Below the pieces are notes generated by a model. It did not search any database. It was given only the letters and a program-made list of their open reading frames with translations, and was not told the DNA's origin. From positions 1 through 31,855 of IMG/VR virus record IMGVR_UViG_3300037882_002249: 31,855 bases of DNA; one strand, written 5' to 3'. This document shows positions 1 to 5,147 of the stretch, one piece after another. The position numbers and the translations under genes are program-made. The DNA is from a virus. How positions within the stretch are numbered: the first letter of the stretch is position 1; each line of letters starts with the position of its first letter.

Positions 1-284
1 AGGTCTTTGCGATTAGCCGGAGTTTGTGAATCGTAATTCGTTAAGATTCGAGCTAAATCAAACACTTGGGCGTGAATCCAAATGTGCTGATGGAACAGAC
101 GATTGGTTGCTTGACGCAAGCGCAAACTTGCTTGATTCGGCTCGGCGTGTGGTTTGCCAAGTTGGACATTTGGGCAAACCTCAACTTTATTGGTTGGAGT
201 TAGCCAAATTCCGGTGTCAAAACATCGTTGGCAAGCGGATGGCGGAACAACTGTGGCAAATGGGTTTTCGATTGATAAATTCAT
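1..284 (-). CDS. Phage early protein with Cys-pair motif, partial (runs off the window)
   Basis: A leftward frame starts at ATG 284-282 and stays open to the window edge, giving 94 residues plus two bases. The start overlaps the stop of the preceding gene by 4 bases (ATGA), as between other genes of this operon, which supports both start and strand. The visible N-terminal part holds CQRCFDTG at about residues 18-25 and a later Cys-Pro at about 37-38. This could be the beginning of a zinc ribbon, but only three cysteines are seen. The rest is charged and probably helical, ending near TPANRKD. I do not recognise the family. Its place as the last visible gene of the leftward operon suggests a replication or transposition accessory role, but that is inference from position only. 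Confidence 0.6.
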   Translation of the reverse strand, partial: MNLSIENPFATVVPPSACQRCFDTGIWLTPTNKVEVCPNVQLGKPHAEPNQASLRLRQATNRLFHQHIWIHAQVFDLARILTNYDSQTPANRKD

Positions 285-424
285 CCTATTTCCTCCGTGC
301 TTAAAACCTCATCCTCATCGTTGACAAATTTGGCTTCGGTTTGAACACAGCCGATTCGGTAGCCGATGTATAAATTTATTGCTGAACAAATCACTAAAAT
401 CATTGAAATTAACCAAAAATCCAT
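281..424 (-). CDS. Small single-pass membrane protein
   Basis: This 47-residue protein starts at ATG 424-422, inside the stop codon of the GemA-like gene (ATGA overlap), and its own stop overlaps the next gene the same way. A longer frame reaching 487 exists, but it would overlap the upstream gene deeply, so the coupled ATG is preferred. Residues about 3-24 (DFWLISMILVICSAINLYIG) form one transmembrane segment, followed by an acidic tail. The predicted topology is an inner-membrane protein with a short cytoplasmic or periplasmic tail. No family is recognised. Small membrane proteins in early phage operons sometimes act in superinfection exclusion or host takeover, but nothing here shows that directly. 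Confidence 0.6.
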   Translation of the reverse strand: MDFWLISMILVICSAINLYIGYRIGCVQTEAKFVNDEDEVLSTEEIG

Positions 425-885
425 CACGCCACCTCCTGCAAATCCGCAGTAGTTGTAACTGCACGATTGCTCATTGCCTTCAGGCACTCAATCATTTTTT
501 GTCCGTCCCGGACTCGTGTTGGATAGACCTTTTTAATGACATTCAAGCAGAGTTTTTGAAACGCCAAATCACTTTCCAAACGTGGTAACTTGGCGCGATA
601 TTCTTCCATTACGCGAATTGCGTCTTTTGAAATTGGATCAAGTCCGACAACATTTTTCGGGAAATAACGAGTTTGCCGTTTTTCCTTACTTTGAAACGGT
701 GTGCCGCCAAGTTTTTCGATGGCACAATTCATTTCATCAAAACTCATTTCTTTGCTTGATTCGGTGCGACCTTTCGTGATGTCAAATACAAATTGGGCTT
801 TGGCTTCGGTGTCGAATTTCCATTTACCAACGAGTTTGTGGAAAGCTGAATTTTGGCGATTTGTGCGCGGTATAAATTTAGGCAT
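424..885 (-). CDS. GemA/Gp16-like phage early regulatory protein
   Basis: This is a 153-residue basic protein. Its N-terminal part (NSAFHKLVGKW, residues about 11-21, then DITKGRTESSKEMSF at about 35-49 and a C-terminal helix ending in LGG) has the pattern of the Mu Gp16/GemA (DUF1018) family and its relatives in other transposable phages. GemA modulates host gene expression and DNA topology early in Mu development. A clear ribosome binding site (AAAGGAG) lies about 10 bases before ATG 885-883. The start overlaps the preceding gene by 8 bases. The match is by motif memory only and could be wrong. The second half, with a probable helical segment around residues 105-140, is not assigned. Confidence 0.5.
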   Translation of the reverse strand: MPKFIPRTNRQNSAFHKLVGKWKFDTEAKAQFVFDITKGRTESSKEMSFDEMNCAIEKLGGTPFQSKEKRQTRYFPKNVVGLDPISKDAIRVMEEYRAKLPRLESDLAFQKLCLNVIKKVYPTRVRDGQKMIECLKAMSNRAVTTTADLQEVA

Positions 886-1099
886 TTTGGGTATCTCCTT
901 TTATTCCGAAAGTGATTTCGTTTAAATCCTTAAGCGCAGATTTAGCAATATCTCGCATCTCTTTTGACTCAATAAAGGCGACCTCACAACTTGCAATATC
1001 TGACAACGCTTTGTGCATAATCGTCATTCCGTCAAGCAGCGCTTCTTGGGTTCGTTTTAAGTGGTCAATATCGTTGAACTGGTTAGTTTTGGTTGACAT
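878..1099 (-). CDS. Small helical phage early protein
   Basis: This is a 73-residue, mostly helical and acidic protein with no membrane segment. The start at ATG 1099-1097 is well supported by AAGGAG placed 8 bases upstream, which also encodes the last codons of the preceding gene. It lies within the leftward early operon, 5 bases after one gene and overlapping the next by 8 bases. I do not recognise a family. Residues about 14-65 could form a long helix or coiled coil, so it may be a small oligomeric accessory factor. Confidence 0.6.
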   Translation of the reverse strand: MSTKTNQFNDIDHLKRTQEALLDGMTIMHKALSDIASCEVAFIESKEMRDIAKSALKDLNEITFGIKGDTQNA

Positions 1100-1104
1100 C
1101 TTGA

Positions 1105-1545
1105 TTACTCCTTTTCCATTTGCGAAACGATTAACAAAGCCATTTCTAATGCACGTTTAGCTTGACCAACTTCAACTTCGCAATCTTTGATTTTGCCCCG
1201 TTGGGCAATGACTGAAATTGCTTCGCCACATTCTTTCGAGGCATCGGCTAAGACTTTGAGCAGATCATTGACCGTGACTGTTTCGGGCGGTGGCGAGATA
1301 TGGTTTTGATACATTTTCAAATATCTTTCGCCAACCATTCGGACGAGTTCGGGATTGCGGTCAAGATTCCATTCACAAAATAGATCAAGTCTGTCAATCG
1401 TGTTGCGTGTGCCTGTTTCGTTTGGCTTATCCCCTGCTTTGCGGCGTTCCTGATAGAGCAAAGTCGAAGTCAATCCCGTAAATTTCGAGACCTCCGAAAC
1501 TTTCTTTTCGGGTATAAGCAGCTTCATTAAATCGTGTGATTCCAT
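1105..1545 (-). CDS. CII-like / HTH phage regulatory protein
   Basis: The ATG at 1545-1543 gives 146 residues. The N-terminal part reads MESHDLMKLLIP and then a helix-turn-helix-like stretch (VSEVSKFTGLTSTLLYQERR, residues about 13-32). It is followed by a conserved-looking helical segment with RNTIDRLDLF and ELVRMVGERYLKMY. This resembles phage CII-type regulatory proteins that bind DNA as tetramers, with C-terminal helices for oligomerisation. The start is uncertain. A TTG at 1632-1630 would add 29 residues and close the gap to the upstream gene to 10 bases, matching the tight spacing of the operon, but neither start has a good ribosome binding site. Likely role: early transcription regulator. 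The family assignment is tentative. Confidence 0.5.
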   Translation of the reverse strand: MESHDLMKLLIPEKKVSEVSKFTGLTSTLLYQERRKAGDKPNETGTRNTIDRLDLFCEWNLDRNPELVRMVGERYLKMYQNHISPPPETVTVNDLLKVLADASKECGEAISVIAQRGKIKDCEVEVGQAKRALEMALLIVSQMEKE

Positions 1546-1560
1546 AGTGTTGTAATCGGG

Positions 1561-1576
1561 CGTTGCAATTGCAACG
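1561..1576. promoter_or_regulatory. Perfect 16-bp palindrome, possible operator
   Basis: CGTTGCAATTGCAACG is its own reverse complement over all 16 bases. It lies 16 bases upstream of the ATG of the CII-like gene, between it and the HTH gene. It could be a regulator binding site. If the longer TTG start at 1632 is used it would be inside coding sequence and may be fortuitous. Confidence 0.3.
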
Positions 1577-1642
1577 AATTTTTGCAATTCCTTTTTTGGA
1601 CAAAAAAATTTAGGCTTGACGCGGAAGGTCAAAACCTAAAAA

Positions 1643-1894
1643 TTAAGCGGCTTGACGTTGTAATCGTTGACGAACCGGAATTGCGGAATTTGGTTTTTGC
1701 ACTTCGATTCCATAGTTTTTGTTCAGCCATTCGGCATACGTTGGCGACCATTCACGACCGGAAATCAGGTTATAGATAATTTTTTTGGCGTAGTTTAATG
1801 AAAGATTTGGAAAGTCTTCATTTAATCGACGGGCGACATCTGACTTTTTTATACCTTTCTTGACCAGCAATTGGTTGATTTGAAATTCATTCAT
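1643..1894 (-). CDS. Small HTH DNA-binding protein (Ner/Cro-like early regulator)
   Basis: This 83-residue basic protein has a helix-turn-helix-like N-terminal half: INQLLVKKGIKKSDVARRL at about residues 6-24, then YAKKIIYNLISGREWSP. It is the first gene of the leftward operon and diverges from the repressor gene across a promoter-rich gap. That is the position of Cro or Ner in lambda-like or Mu-like switches. The likely role is to repress the lysogeny promoter and moderate early transcription. AAGGA lies about 8 bases before the ATG at 1894-1892, a good start signal. Its C-terminus, LQRQAA, is shared with the excisionase-like protein ending at 4056. Confidence 0.65.
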   Translation of the reverse strand: MNEFQINQLLVKKGIKKSDVARRLNEDFPNLSLNYAKKIIYNLISGREWSPTYAEWLNKNYGIEVQKPNSAIPVRQRLQRQAA

Positions 1895-1935
1895 TGGTAA
1901 AATCCTTTGTTGTCTAACGGTTAATAAATGCCGTT

Positions 1936-1963
1936 TTGATTAACGGTAAAGTTAGAATAATAT
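1936..1963 (+). promoter_or_regulatory. Putative rightward (repressor) promoter
   Basis: TTGATT (1936-1941) and TAATAT (1958-1963), spaced by 16 bases, form a reasonable sigma-70 promoter directed at the repressor gene. Transcription would start near 1970, within the operator repeats, so autoregulation is likely. The TAACGGT sequence occurs as direct repeats at 1915-1921 and 1941-1947 around the -35 element and may be another protein site. Confidence 0.4.
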
Positions 1964-1983
1964 AACTAGGAATATTATGTCAA
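1954..1983 (-). promoter_or_regulatory. Putative leftward (early operon) promoter
   Basis: On the minus strand a perfect TTGACA -35 element (plus-strand 1978-1983) is followed after 18 bases by TATTCT (plus-strand 1954-1959). It points toward the HTH gene starting at 1894. Its -10 overlaps the -10 of the rightward promoter, so the two promoters are back to back and probably exclusive. The spacer contains an operator-like repeat. Confidence 0.45.
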
Positions 1984-2016
1984 GTGAAAATATGCCTAGT
2001 TATAAATAATATTCCT
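1957..2016. promoter_or_regulatory. Operator-like inverted repeats of the lysogeny switch
   Basis: TATAACTAGG (1961-1970) is the exact inverse of CCTAGTTATA (1995-2004), and AGGAATATTAT (1968-1978) is the exact inverse of ATAATATTCCT (2006-2016). In addition, ATAATAT (1957-1963) and ATATTAT (1972-1978) make the left block itself palindromic. The two blocks are thus inverted, rearranged copies of the same half-sites. They cover the leftward promoter spacer and the start region of the repressor transcript. The likely ligands are the repressor encoded at 2017 and/or the HTH protein encoded at 1643-1894. Confidence 0.5.
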
Positions 2017-2385
2017 GTGTTTGGTGAAAAAGTAAAAATAGCTCGTAAAAACAAGGGTTTCACAATGGAGCAGTTAGCAGGGTTGATTGATGTAAGTCAG
2101 TCGGCTTTATCTAAACTTGAAAGTGGAAAGTCCTTGCCAATGCGTAAAACAAAAATCGCCTTGGCAAAAGCGTTGGGTGATAATTTTGGCGAGCCGGAAC
2201 TTGACCAATATATCAACGAATCCGAAACGCCGAAATCGAAAAAAGAGATAATTGAAGAAAGTTCGGTGGAAGAAATTTTCTCGATAAAATTTGGCGGTGG
2301 TTCGACACGCCGGACAAAAGAAGAAATCTTGAGATTAAAAAGATTATTAGACCGAAAAATGGAGCAAATGATTGATGAATCTTGA
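2017..2385 (+). CDS. XRE-family phage repressor
   Basis: The protein begins with a typical HTH_3 domain: VKIARKNKGFTMEQLAGLID, then VSQSALSKLESGKSLP, at about residues 5-41 from the GTG at 2017. The C-terminal part is charged and ends in a basic helix. I prefer GTG 2017 because the upstream in-frame GTG at 1984 would make the operator repeats coding. Neither start has a good ribosome binding site, so 1984 (133 residues) remains possible. Its neighbours are the divergent early operon and, 9 bases downstream, an ImmA/IrrE-type protease gene. This is the layout of ICEBs1-type ImmR-ImmA regulation, in which the protease cleaves the repressor. Likely role: maintenance of lysogeny and autoregulation. 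Confidence 0.75.
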   Translation: MFGEKVKIARKNKGFTMEQLAGLIDVSQSALSKLESGKSLPMRKTKIALAKALGDNFGEPELDQYINESETPKSKKEIIEESSVEEIFSIKFGGGSTRRTKEEILRLKRLLDRKMEQMIDES

Positions 2386-2394
2386 AATAAAGTT

Positions 2395-2838
2395 ATGGCG
2401 TTTATCCTCTCAAAACTCATCAAGAAAAAATTACCTGAATGGAATGAGCGTGTATTTACTGCTGATGATTTAGATAGTTTGTCGCAAAAAATGAAAGTGC
2501 CTTTCGTTGTGGATGCAACGGCATCAGCGAAAGGCGAATATTTGATAATTGATGATGAGCCAATGATTTTGCTCAAACCGAACTTAAAGGCAAATGAAAA
2601 ACTCTGGGTTTCTTATCACGAGCTAGGACATCATTTATTGCATTATCCCGTTCCGCACAAATTCAGCAAAGGATTGCAGCGCAGAATGGACAGAGAAGCA
2701 AATTTCTTTGCCGCGATTGCGTTGATGCCAACAAAGTTAATTGCCGAAAAAACCTTTGGTGAAATTGTTGAAGAATATGGATATTCTTCAGAATTGATTG
2801 CAATTAGAAAAGAGATTTACGAGGCGTATAAAATATGA
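2395..2838 (+). CDS. ImmA/IrrE-family metallopeptidase (anti-repressor protease)
   Basis: This is a 147-residue protein with the zinc-protease motif HELGH (in YHELGHHLLHY, residues about 77-87) and the downstream glutamate helix DREANFFAAIALMP (about residues 100-113). That combination is diagnostic of the ImmA/IrrE (COG2856) family. Family members such as ImmA of ICEBs1 cleave a cognate XRE repressor to induce the element. The adjacent upstream repressor is the natural substrate candidate. The start at ATG 2395 lies 9 bases after the repressor stop. Its stop overlaps the next small gene by 4 bases, so the two are probably translated together. Confidence 0.8.
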   Translation: MAFILSKLIKKKLPEWNERVFTADDLDSLSQKMKVPFVVDATASAKGEYLIIDDEPMILLKPNLKANEKLWVSYHELGHHLLHYPVPHKFSKGLQRRMDREANFFAAIALMPTKLIAEKTFGEIVEEYGYSSELIAIRKEIYEAYKI

Positions 2839-2969
2839 AACTATCATTTTTCAAAGCACCGAACGACAGTTATTCAGACTATACTTTTTGGCGATCACGG
2901 CATCAACTTTATGCAATGTATGTGATGCTCGGAAGTTTGGCTTTTGCGTTAGGGCAGATATTTGGTTGA
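2835..2969 (+). CDS. 44-residue membrane protein coupled to the ImmA-type gene
   Basis: ATG 2835-2837 overlaps the stop of the protease gene (ATGA), a classical translational coupling arrangement. The frame encodes 44 residues. The first half is polar and aromatic, and residues about 26-44 (YAMYVMLGSLAFALGQIFG) form one hydrophobic segment reaching the C-terminus. That suggests a tail-anchored inner-membrane peptide. No family is recognised. It may tether or modulate the repressor/protease system, but that is inference from position. Confidence 0.5.
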   Translation: MKLSFFKAPNDSYSDYTFWRSRHQLYAMYVMLGSLAFALGQIFG

Positions 2970-3022
2970 AAATTTGATGACAATTACTAATCGAATGCGT
3001 AAAATAGAGGCAGGTGTCTATT

Positions 3023-3202
3023 ATGGACGAAAAAAAAGACAACAAAACTGCTTCTAAATCCGTTGAATGCCGGGAGGCTAATGTTAAAGACTTGGTTCAA
3101 CAGGTTTTAGATAAAAGTGAGGAGATTGAACGTCGCCACGCTGAAAATAGGAGCAGACTAAGAAATGGACAACGCCGCAGAACAAACGGAAGAATTGTAT
3201 GA
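3023..3202 (+). CDS. Small charged helical protein
   Basis: The frame from ATG 3023 encodes 59 residues, rich in Lys, Glu and Arg, with a likely helix at about residues 25-50. A purine-rich AGG stretch precedes the start. It overlaps the next gene by 38 bases in another frame, and the AGGAG inside it probably serves as that gene's ribosome binding site. No family is recognised. It may be a small regulatory partner of the downstream 270-residue protein. Confidence 0.4.
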   Translation: MDEKKDNKTASKSVECREANVKDLVQQVLDKSEEIERRHAENRSRLRNGQRRRTNGRIV

Positions 3203-3977
3203 TTTCCTTTACCGGGATCATAATCGCTTAAATCTTTATTATTCACAAATTTTTCAAGGTAAACTAATTTCGATTGAGGAAACCGACAATTCCCAAGAAG
3301 GAACTGACACAGAAGCAAAATTAGATACCAAACTTTTCGGCTACAAAAAGACCAATAAAAACTCAGATTTTAATCAAACAAAAAAAACAATTGATCCGAT
3401 TGATATGAACGCGCAGGATGTTCTATCACATCTTTCTCAAAATCGAATTCGAGAAGATTATCAAGATGCTCCATTTGGTTCTTTAGTTTTGGTCAAAGGA
3501 AAACTTTCGTTCTTTGACAAAAATCTGCTTTCCGTTGCGGCTGAAGGATATAAGTTATTTAATGAAAATCAATCAACTAAACCTAATCTAGCTAGTGCCG
3601 CTAAACATAATAAACATAAACAAAACCCACAAAGATCAGAGGAAGAGTTAGGAATGCAACTTATTGAAAAAATGATTGCAGATGGTTTCATTCAACCCGT
3701 TTTTTTCATTGAAACTGAAGATGGTGATTCGATCACTGGAACAATTAAGGAACAAGGACTGGAAGAACCTGTTTCAAGTTATTACATTAAATTTGGAGGC
3801 AAAGGTTTGTCTGCTGTTTATTGTGTTGGGATTAAAGAAGAAACTGGCACAAATGAAATTATTCAATCGGAAATGGTGACAGGAATGCAGCATTTTACTA
3901 ATTTACTGTCAACATTGCTCGTAGGAGATAACGCGATCAGAATCACACCCATAGCATTGTTTAGAAAAATTCTGTAG
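3165..3977 (+). CDS. Accessory protein of 270 residues, DUF6414-like
   Basis: This soluble protein has no membrane segment. Its N-terminus, ELYDFLYRDHNRLNLYYSQI (residues about 10-29), followed by FQGKLISIEET, recalls DUF6414-type proteins, a family of unknown function often found in accessory islands. A second conserved-looking core reads APFGSLVLVKGKLSFFD (about residues 102-118), and a C-terminal domain contains MQHFTNLLSTLLV. The middle (about residues 130-165) is low-complexity and charged. AGGAG lies 11 bases before ATG 3165. It is the last gene of the lysogeny operon, just before a strong terminator, which is the usual place of a lysogenic-conversion or superinfection-exclusion gene. 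Family assignment is from memory; function is unknown. Confidence 0.5.
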   Translation: MDNAAEQTEELYDFLYRDHNRLNLYYSQIFQGKLISIEETDNSQEGTDTEAKLDTKLFGYKKTNKNSDFNQTKKTIDPIDMNAQDVLSHLSQNRIREDYQDAPFGSLVLVKGKLSFFDKNLLSVAAEGYKLFNENQSTKPNLASAAKHNKHKQNPQRSEEELGMQLIEKMIADGFIQPVFFIETEDGDSITGTIKEQGLEEPVSSYYIKFGGKGLSAVYCVGIKEETGTNEIIQSEMVTGMQHFTNLLSTLLVGDNAIRITPIALFRKIL

Positions 3978-4004
3978 AGTCAAGTAGAACAAGTCAAAAC
4001 AATA

Positions 4005-4034
4005 AAAAAGACTAGATGTGCCTCTAGTCTTTTT
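4005..4034. terminator. Bidirectional intrinsic terminator
   Basis: A perfect 12-bp stem (AAAAAGACTAGA / TCTAGTCTTTTT) encloses a 6-base loop (TGTGCC), with A and T runs on either side. It separates the rightward lysogeny operon from the leftward excisionase-like gene and can end transcription from both directions. Confidence 0.85.
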
Positions 4035-4055
4035 CATTTTAAATTCAATTAAAAA

Positions 4056-4295
4056 TCACGCTGCTTGCCGTTGCAAACTTTGGATAAAATGCACCAGAGA
4101 CGATTCATAAACGAAATACTGTCCGCGTAATTTCAAACTTTCAAACGTCCCATCCTCACAATACTGAATCAACGTCGGACGGCTCGGCACAGTATAGAAA
4201 ACTCGACTATTCCGTAACACATTTTCAACGTCAGATAATTGCAGCAACGGGTCAACATTTTGAAATAGAAATGGTTGGTTACGTTGAATATTCAT
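4056..4295 (-). CDS. Excisionase/MerR-type winged-helix DNA-binding protein
   Basis: This 79-residue protein fits the HTH_17 (excisionase-family) pattern. LLQLSDVENVLRN resembles the first helix pair, then SRPTLIQYCEDGTFESLKLR (recognition helix and wing) and GQYFVYESSLVHFIQ (wing and last helix). Such proteins act as Xis-like architectural or directionality factors, or as small repressors. It is transcribed toward the bidirectional terminator from the AT-rich gap 4296-4413, divergent from the tRNA and late genes. The C-terminus LQRQAA matches that of the HTH protein encoded at 1643-1894, although the codons differ. No integrase is present in this window, so a regulatory rather than excision role is possible. 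Confidence 0.65.
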   Translation of the reverse strand: MNIQRNQPFLFQNVDPLLQLSDVENVLRNSRVFYTVPSRPTLIQYCEDGTFESLKLRGQYFVYESSLVHFIQSLQRQAA

Positions 4296-4392
4296 TTCAG
4301 TAAATCGTAAAAATCTTAAAATTTATTAAATCTATTAAAGCCTTAAAAATTGCAATGTTAAACAGAACTCAATTTATTTATCCTCAATTTGT

Positions 4393-4507
4393 TGGCAAAA
4401 GTCAACAACATTTTGCGGGATAGTTCAGTCAGGTAGAACATCGGACTCATAACTCGAATGCCACAGGTTCAAATCCTGTTCCCGCGTTTATTATGGCAAA
4501 AGTCAAC
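4393..4507. repeat. 14-bp direct repeats flanking the tRNA gene
   Basis: TGGCAAAAGTCAAC occurs at 4393-4406 and again at 4494-4507, 101 bases apart. The second copy is the beginning of the coding sequence at 4493 (codons for AKVN). The tRNA gene lies exactly between the copies. This suggests that the tRNA was acquired by an event that duplicated the start of the gene behind it. The rest of the gap 4296-4413 is very AT-rich and probably holds promoters for the leftward 4295 gene and the rightward tRNA/late region, but I see no clear consensus. Confidence 0.6.
4414..4487 (+). tRNA. tRNA with CAU anticodon (Met, or Ile2 after modification)
   Basis: A full cloverleaf can be drawn. The acceptor arm pairs 4414-4420 (TGCGGGA) with 4480-4486 (TCCCGCG), the first pair being a U-G wobble. 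The D arm is GTTC/GAAC with loop AGTCAGGTA. The anticodon arm is TCGGA/CTCGA with loop CTCATAA (anticodon CAT). The variable loop is ATGCC, and the T arm ACAGG/CCTGT has loop TTCAAAT. CCA is not encoded. The anticodon stem has one A-C mismatch next to the loop and a G-U pair, so it is somewhat degenerate. It ends 5 bases before the next start codon and is probably cut from that transcript. Confidence 0.85.
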
Positions 4508-4978
4508 CAAAAAATAATCAAAGAAAAACTTGAGGCGTGGACAGTTCTGCAAGGCAAGATGGGCAAAGTTGTTTCAAAACGCGACAAACAATTAGAGCCG
4601 TTGATGAGGGAGCATAACGAAAAAACCAAGCCGATTATCGAAGAATTTGATTTAAAGGTTGCGCCGTTTCGCGCTCAAGCAGAGGAAATCGAAAAAGAAA
4701 TTTCTGCGATTCTGACTGCGAACATTGATGATAAAGGCAAACCAATTCCGATTATCATTGACGGCAAATCGGCAACCGTAACTGTTACCAAATCCGAAGG
4801 CGCACGAGTGGTTCGGGTGCGCGAATTTTTTGATTTGGTCAATACCAAAACATCAGCGTTTTGGGATTGTCTTTCGGTTGGCGTGGCGAAAGCTGACAAA
4901 CTAATCGGCAAAGACAAAGTTGATTCAATCAGCGATAACCGGACGAGTTATCCCGTTACATTTTCGCTGAAGAAATAA
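4493..4978 (+). CDS. Gam-like DNA-end-protection protein candidate
   Basis: This 161-residue protein has a long charged N-terminal helix region (residues about 5-75, with LEPLMREHNEKTKPIIEEFD) and a small beta-rich domain containing GKSATVTVTKSEGARVVRVR. This helix-plus-domain layout, and the position just before the lysis and late genes of a Mu-like phage, recall the Mu Gam host-nuclease inhibitor family, which is Ku-like and binds double-strand ends. The match is weak and by general pattern only. The ATG at 4493 lies 5 bases after the tRNA, with no separate ribosome binding site, so its translation may depend on tRNA processing. An unrelated phage early protein is the main alternative. Confidence 0.4.
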   Translation: MAKVNQKIIKEKLEAWTVLQGKMGKVVSKRDKQLEPLMREHNEKTKPIIEEFDLKVAPFRAQAEEIEKEISAILTANIDDKGKPIPIIIDGKSATVTVTKSEGARVVRVREFFDLVNTKTSAFWDCLSVGVAKADKLIGKDKVDSISDNRTSYPVTFSLKK

Positions 4979-4982
4979 AGAT

Positions 4983-5134
4983 TAAAAGGGCGACGTTTTG
5001 AACAATGCCCAAATGCCTGAGCAGGGCTTCGGATGAGAAATACTGCTCGAATATTTACTCCAATGATGGAGACTCGTCATACCCTAACGACGCACGATGA
5101 AAGGGAAAGTTTAAGGTTCGCTTTAAACTTTCCC
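4983..5134 (+). ncRNA. Structured intergenic RNA candidate
   Basis: The gap between the Gam-like and endolysin genes contains several hairpins. GGGC pairs with GCCC near 4988-5010, GAGCAG with CTGCTC (5019-5024 and 5042-5047), and CTCC with GGAG near 5059-5072. A strong final stem at 5103-5116/5121-5134 has 14 pairs including one G-U and a TTCG loop. No T-run follows the last stem, so it is not a plain terminator. It could be a leader structure controlling the lysis genes, or a small RNA. A 31-codon frame (5005-5100) crosses it, but its codon use is unlike the neighbours. Confidence 0.35.
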
Positions 5135-5147
5135 GAAATTCAACTAA

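Noticed and set aside
26-304. Rightward 92-codon open frame at the left edge
   Set aside because: It overlaps the leftward genes at 1-284 and 281-424, which are supported by ATGA coupling. Its product looks like a shadow with no domain.
4447-4629. Minus-strand 60-codon frame across the tRNA
   Set aside because: Its GFEPV-type end is the usual antisense reading of a tRNA T arm. It is a shadow of the tRNA and the next gene.
5005-5100. 31-codon frame in the structured gap
   Set aside because: It has a weak ribosome binding site and codon use unlike neighbouring genes. Hairpins explain the region better.
5020-5110. Possible hammerhead or other small ribozyme, either strand
   Set aside because: I looked for the CUGANGA and GAA core. 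The closest minus-strand stretch lacks the essential C3 and the GAA box.
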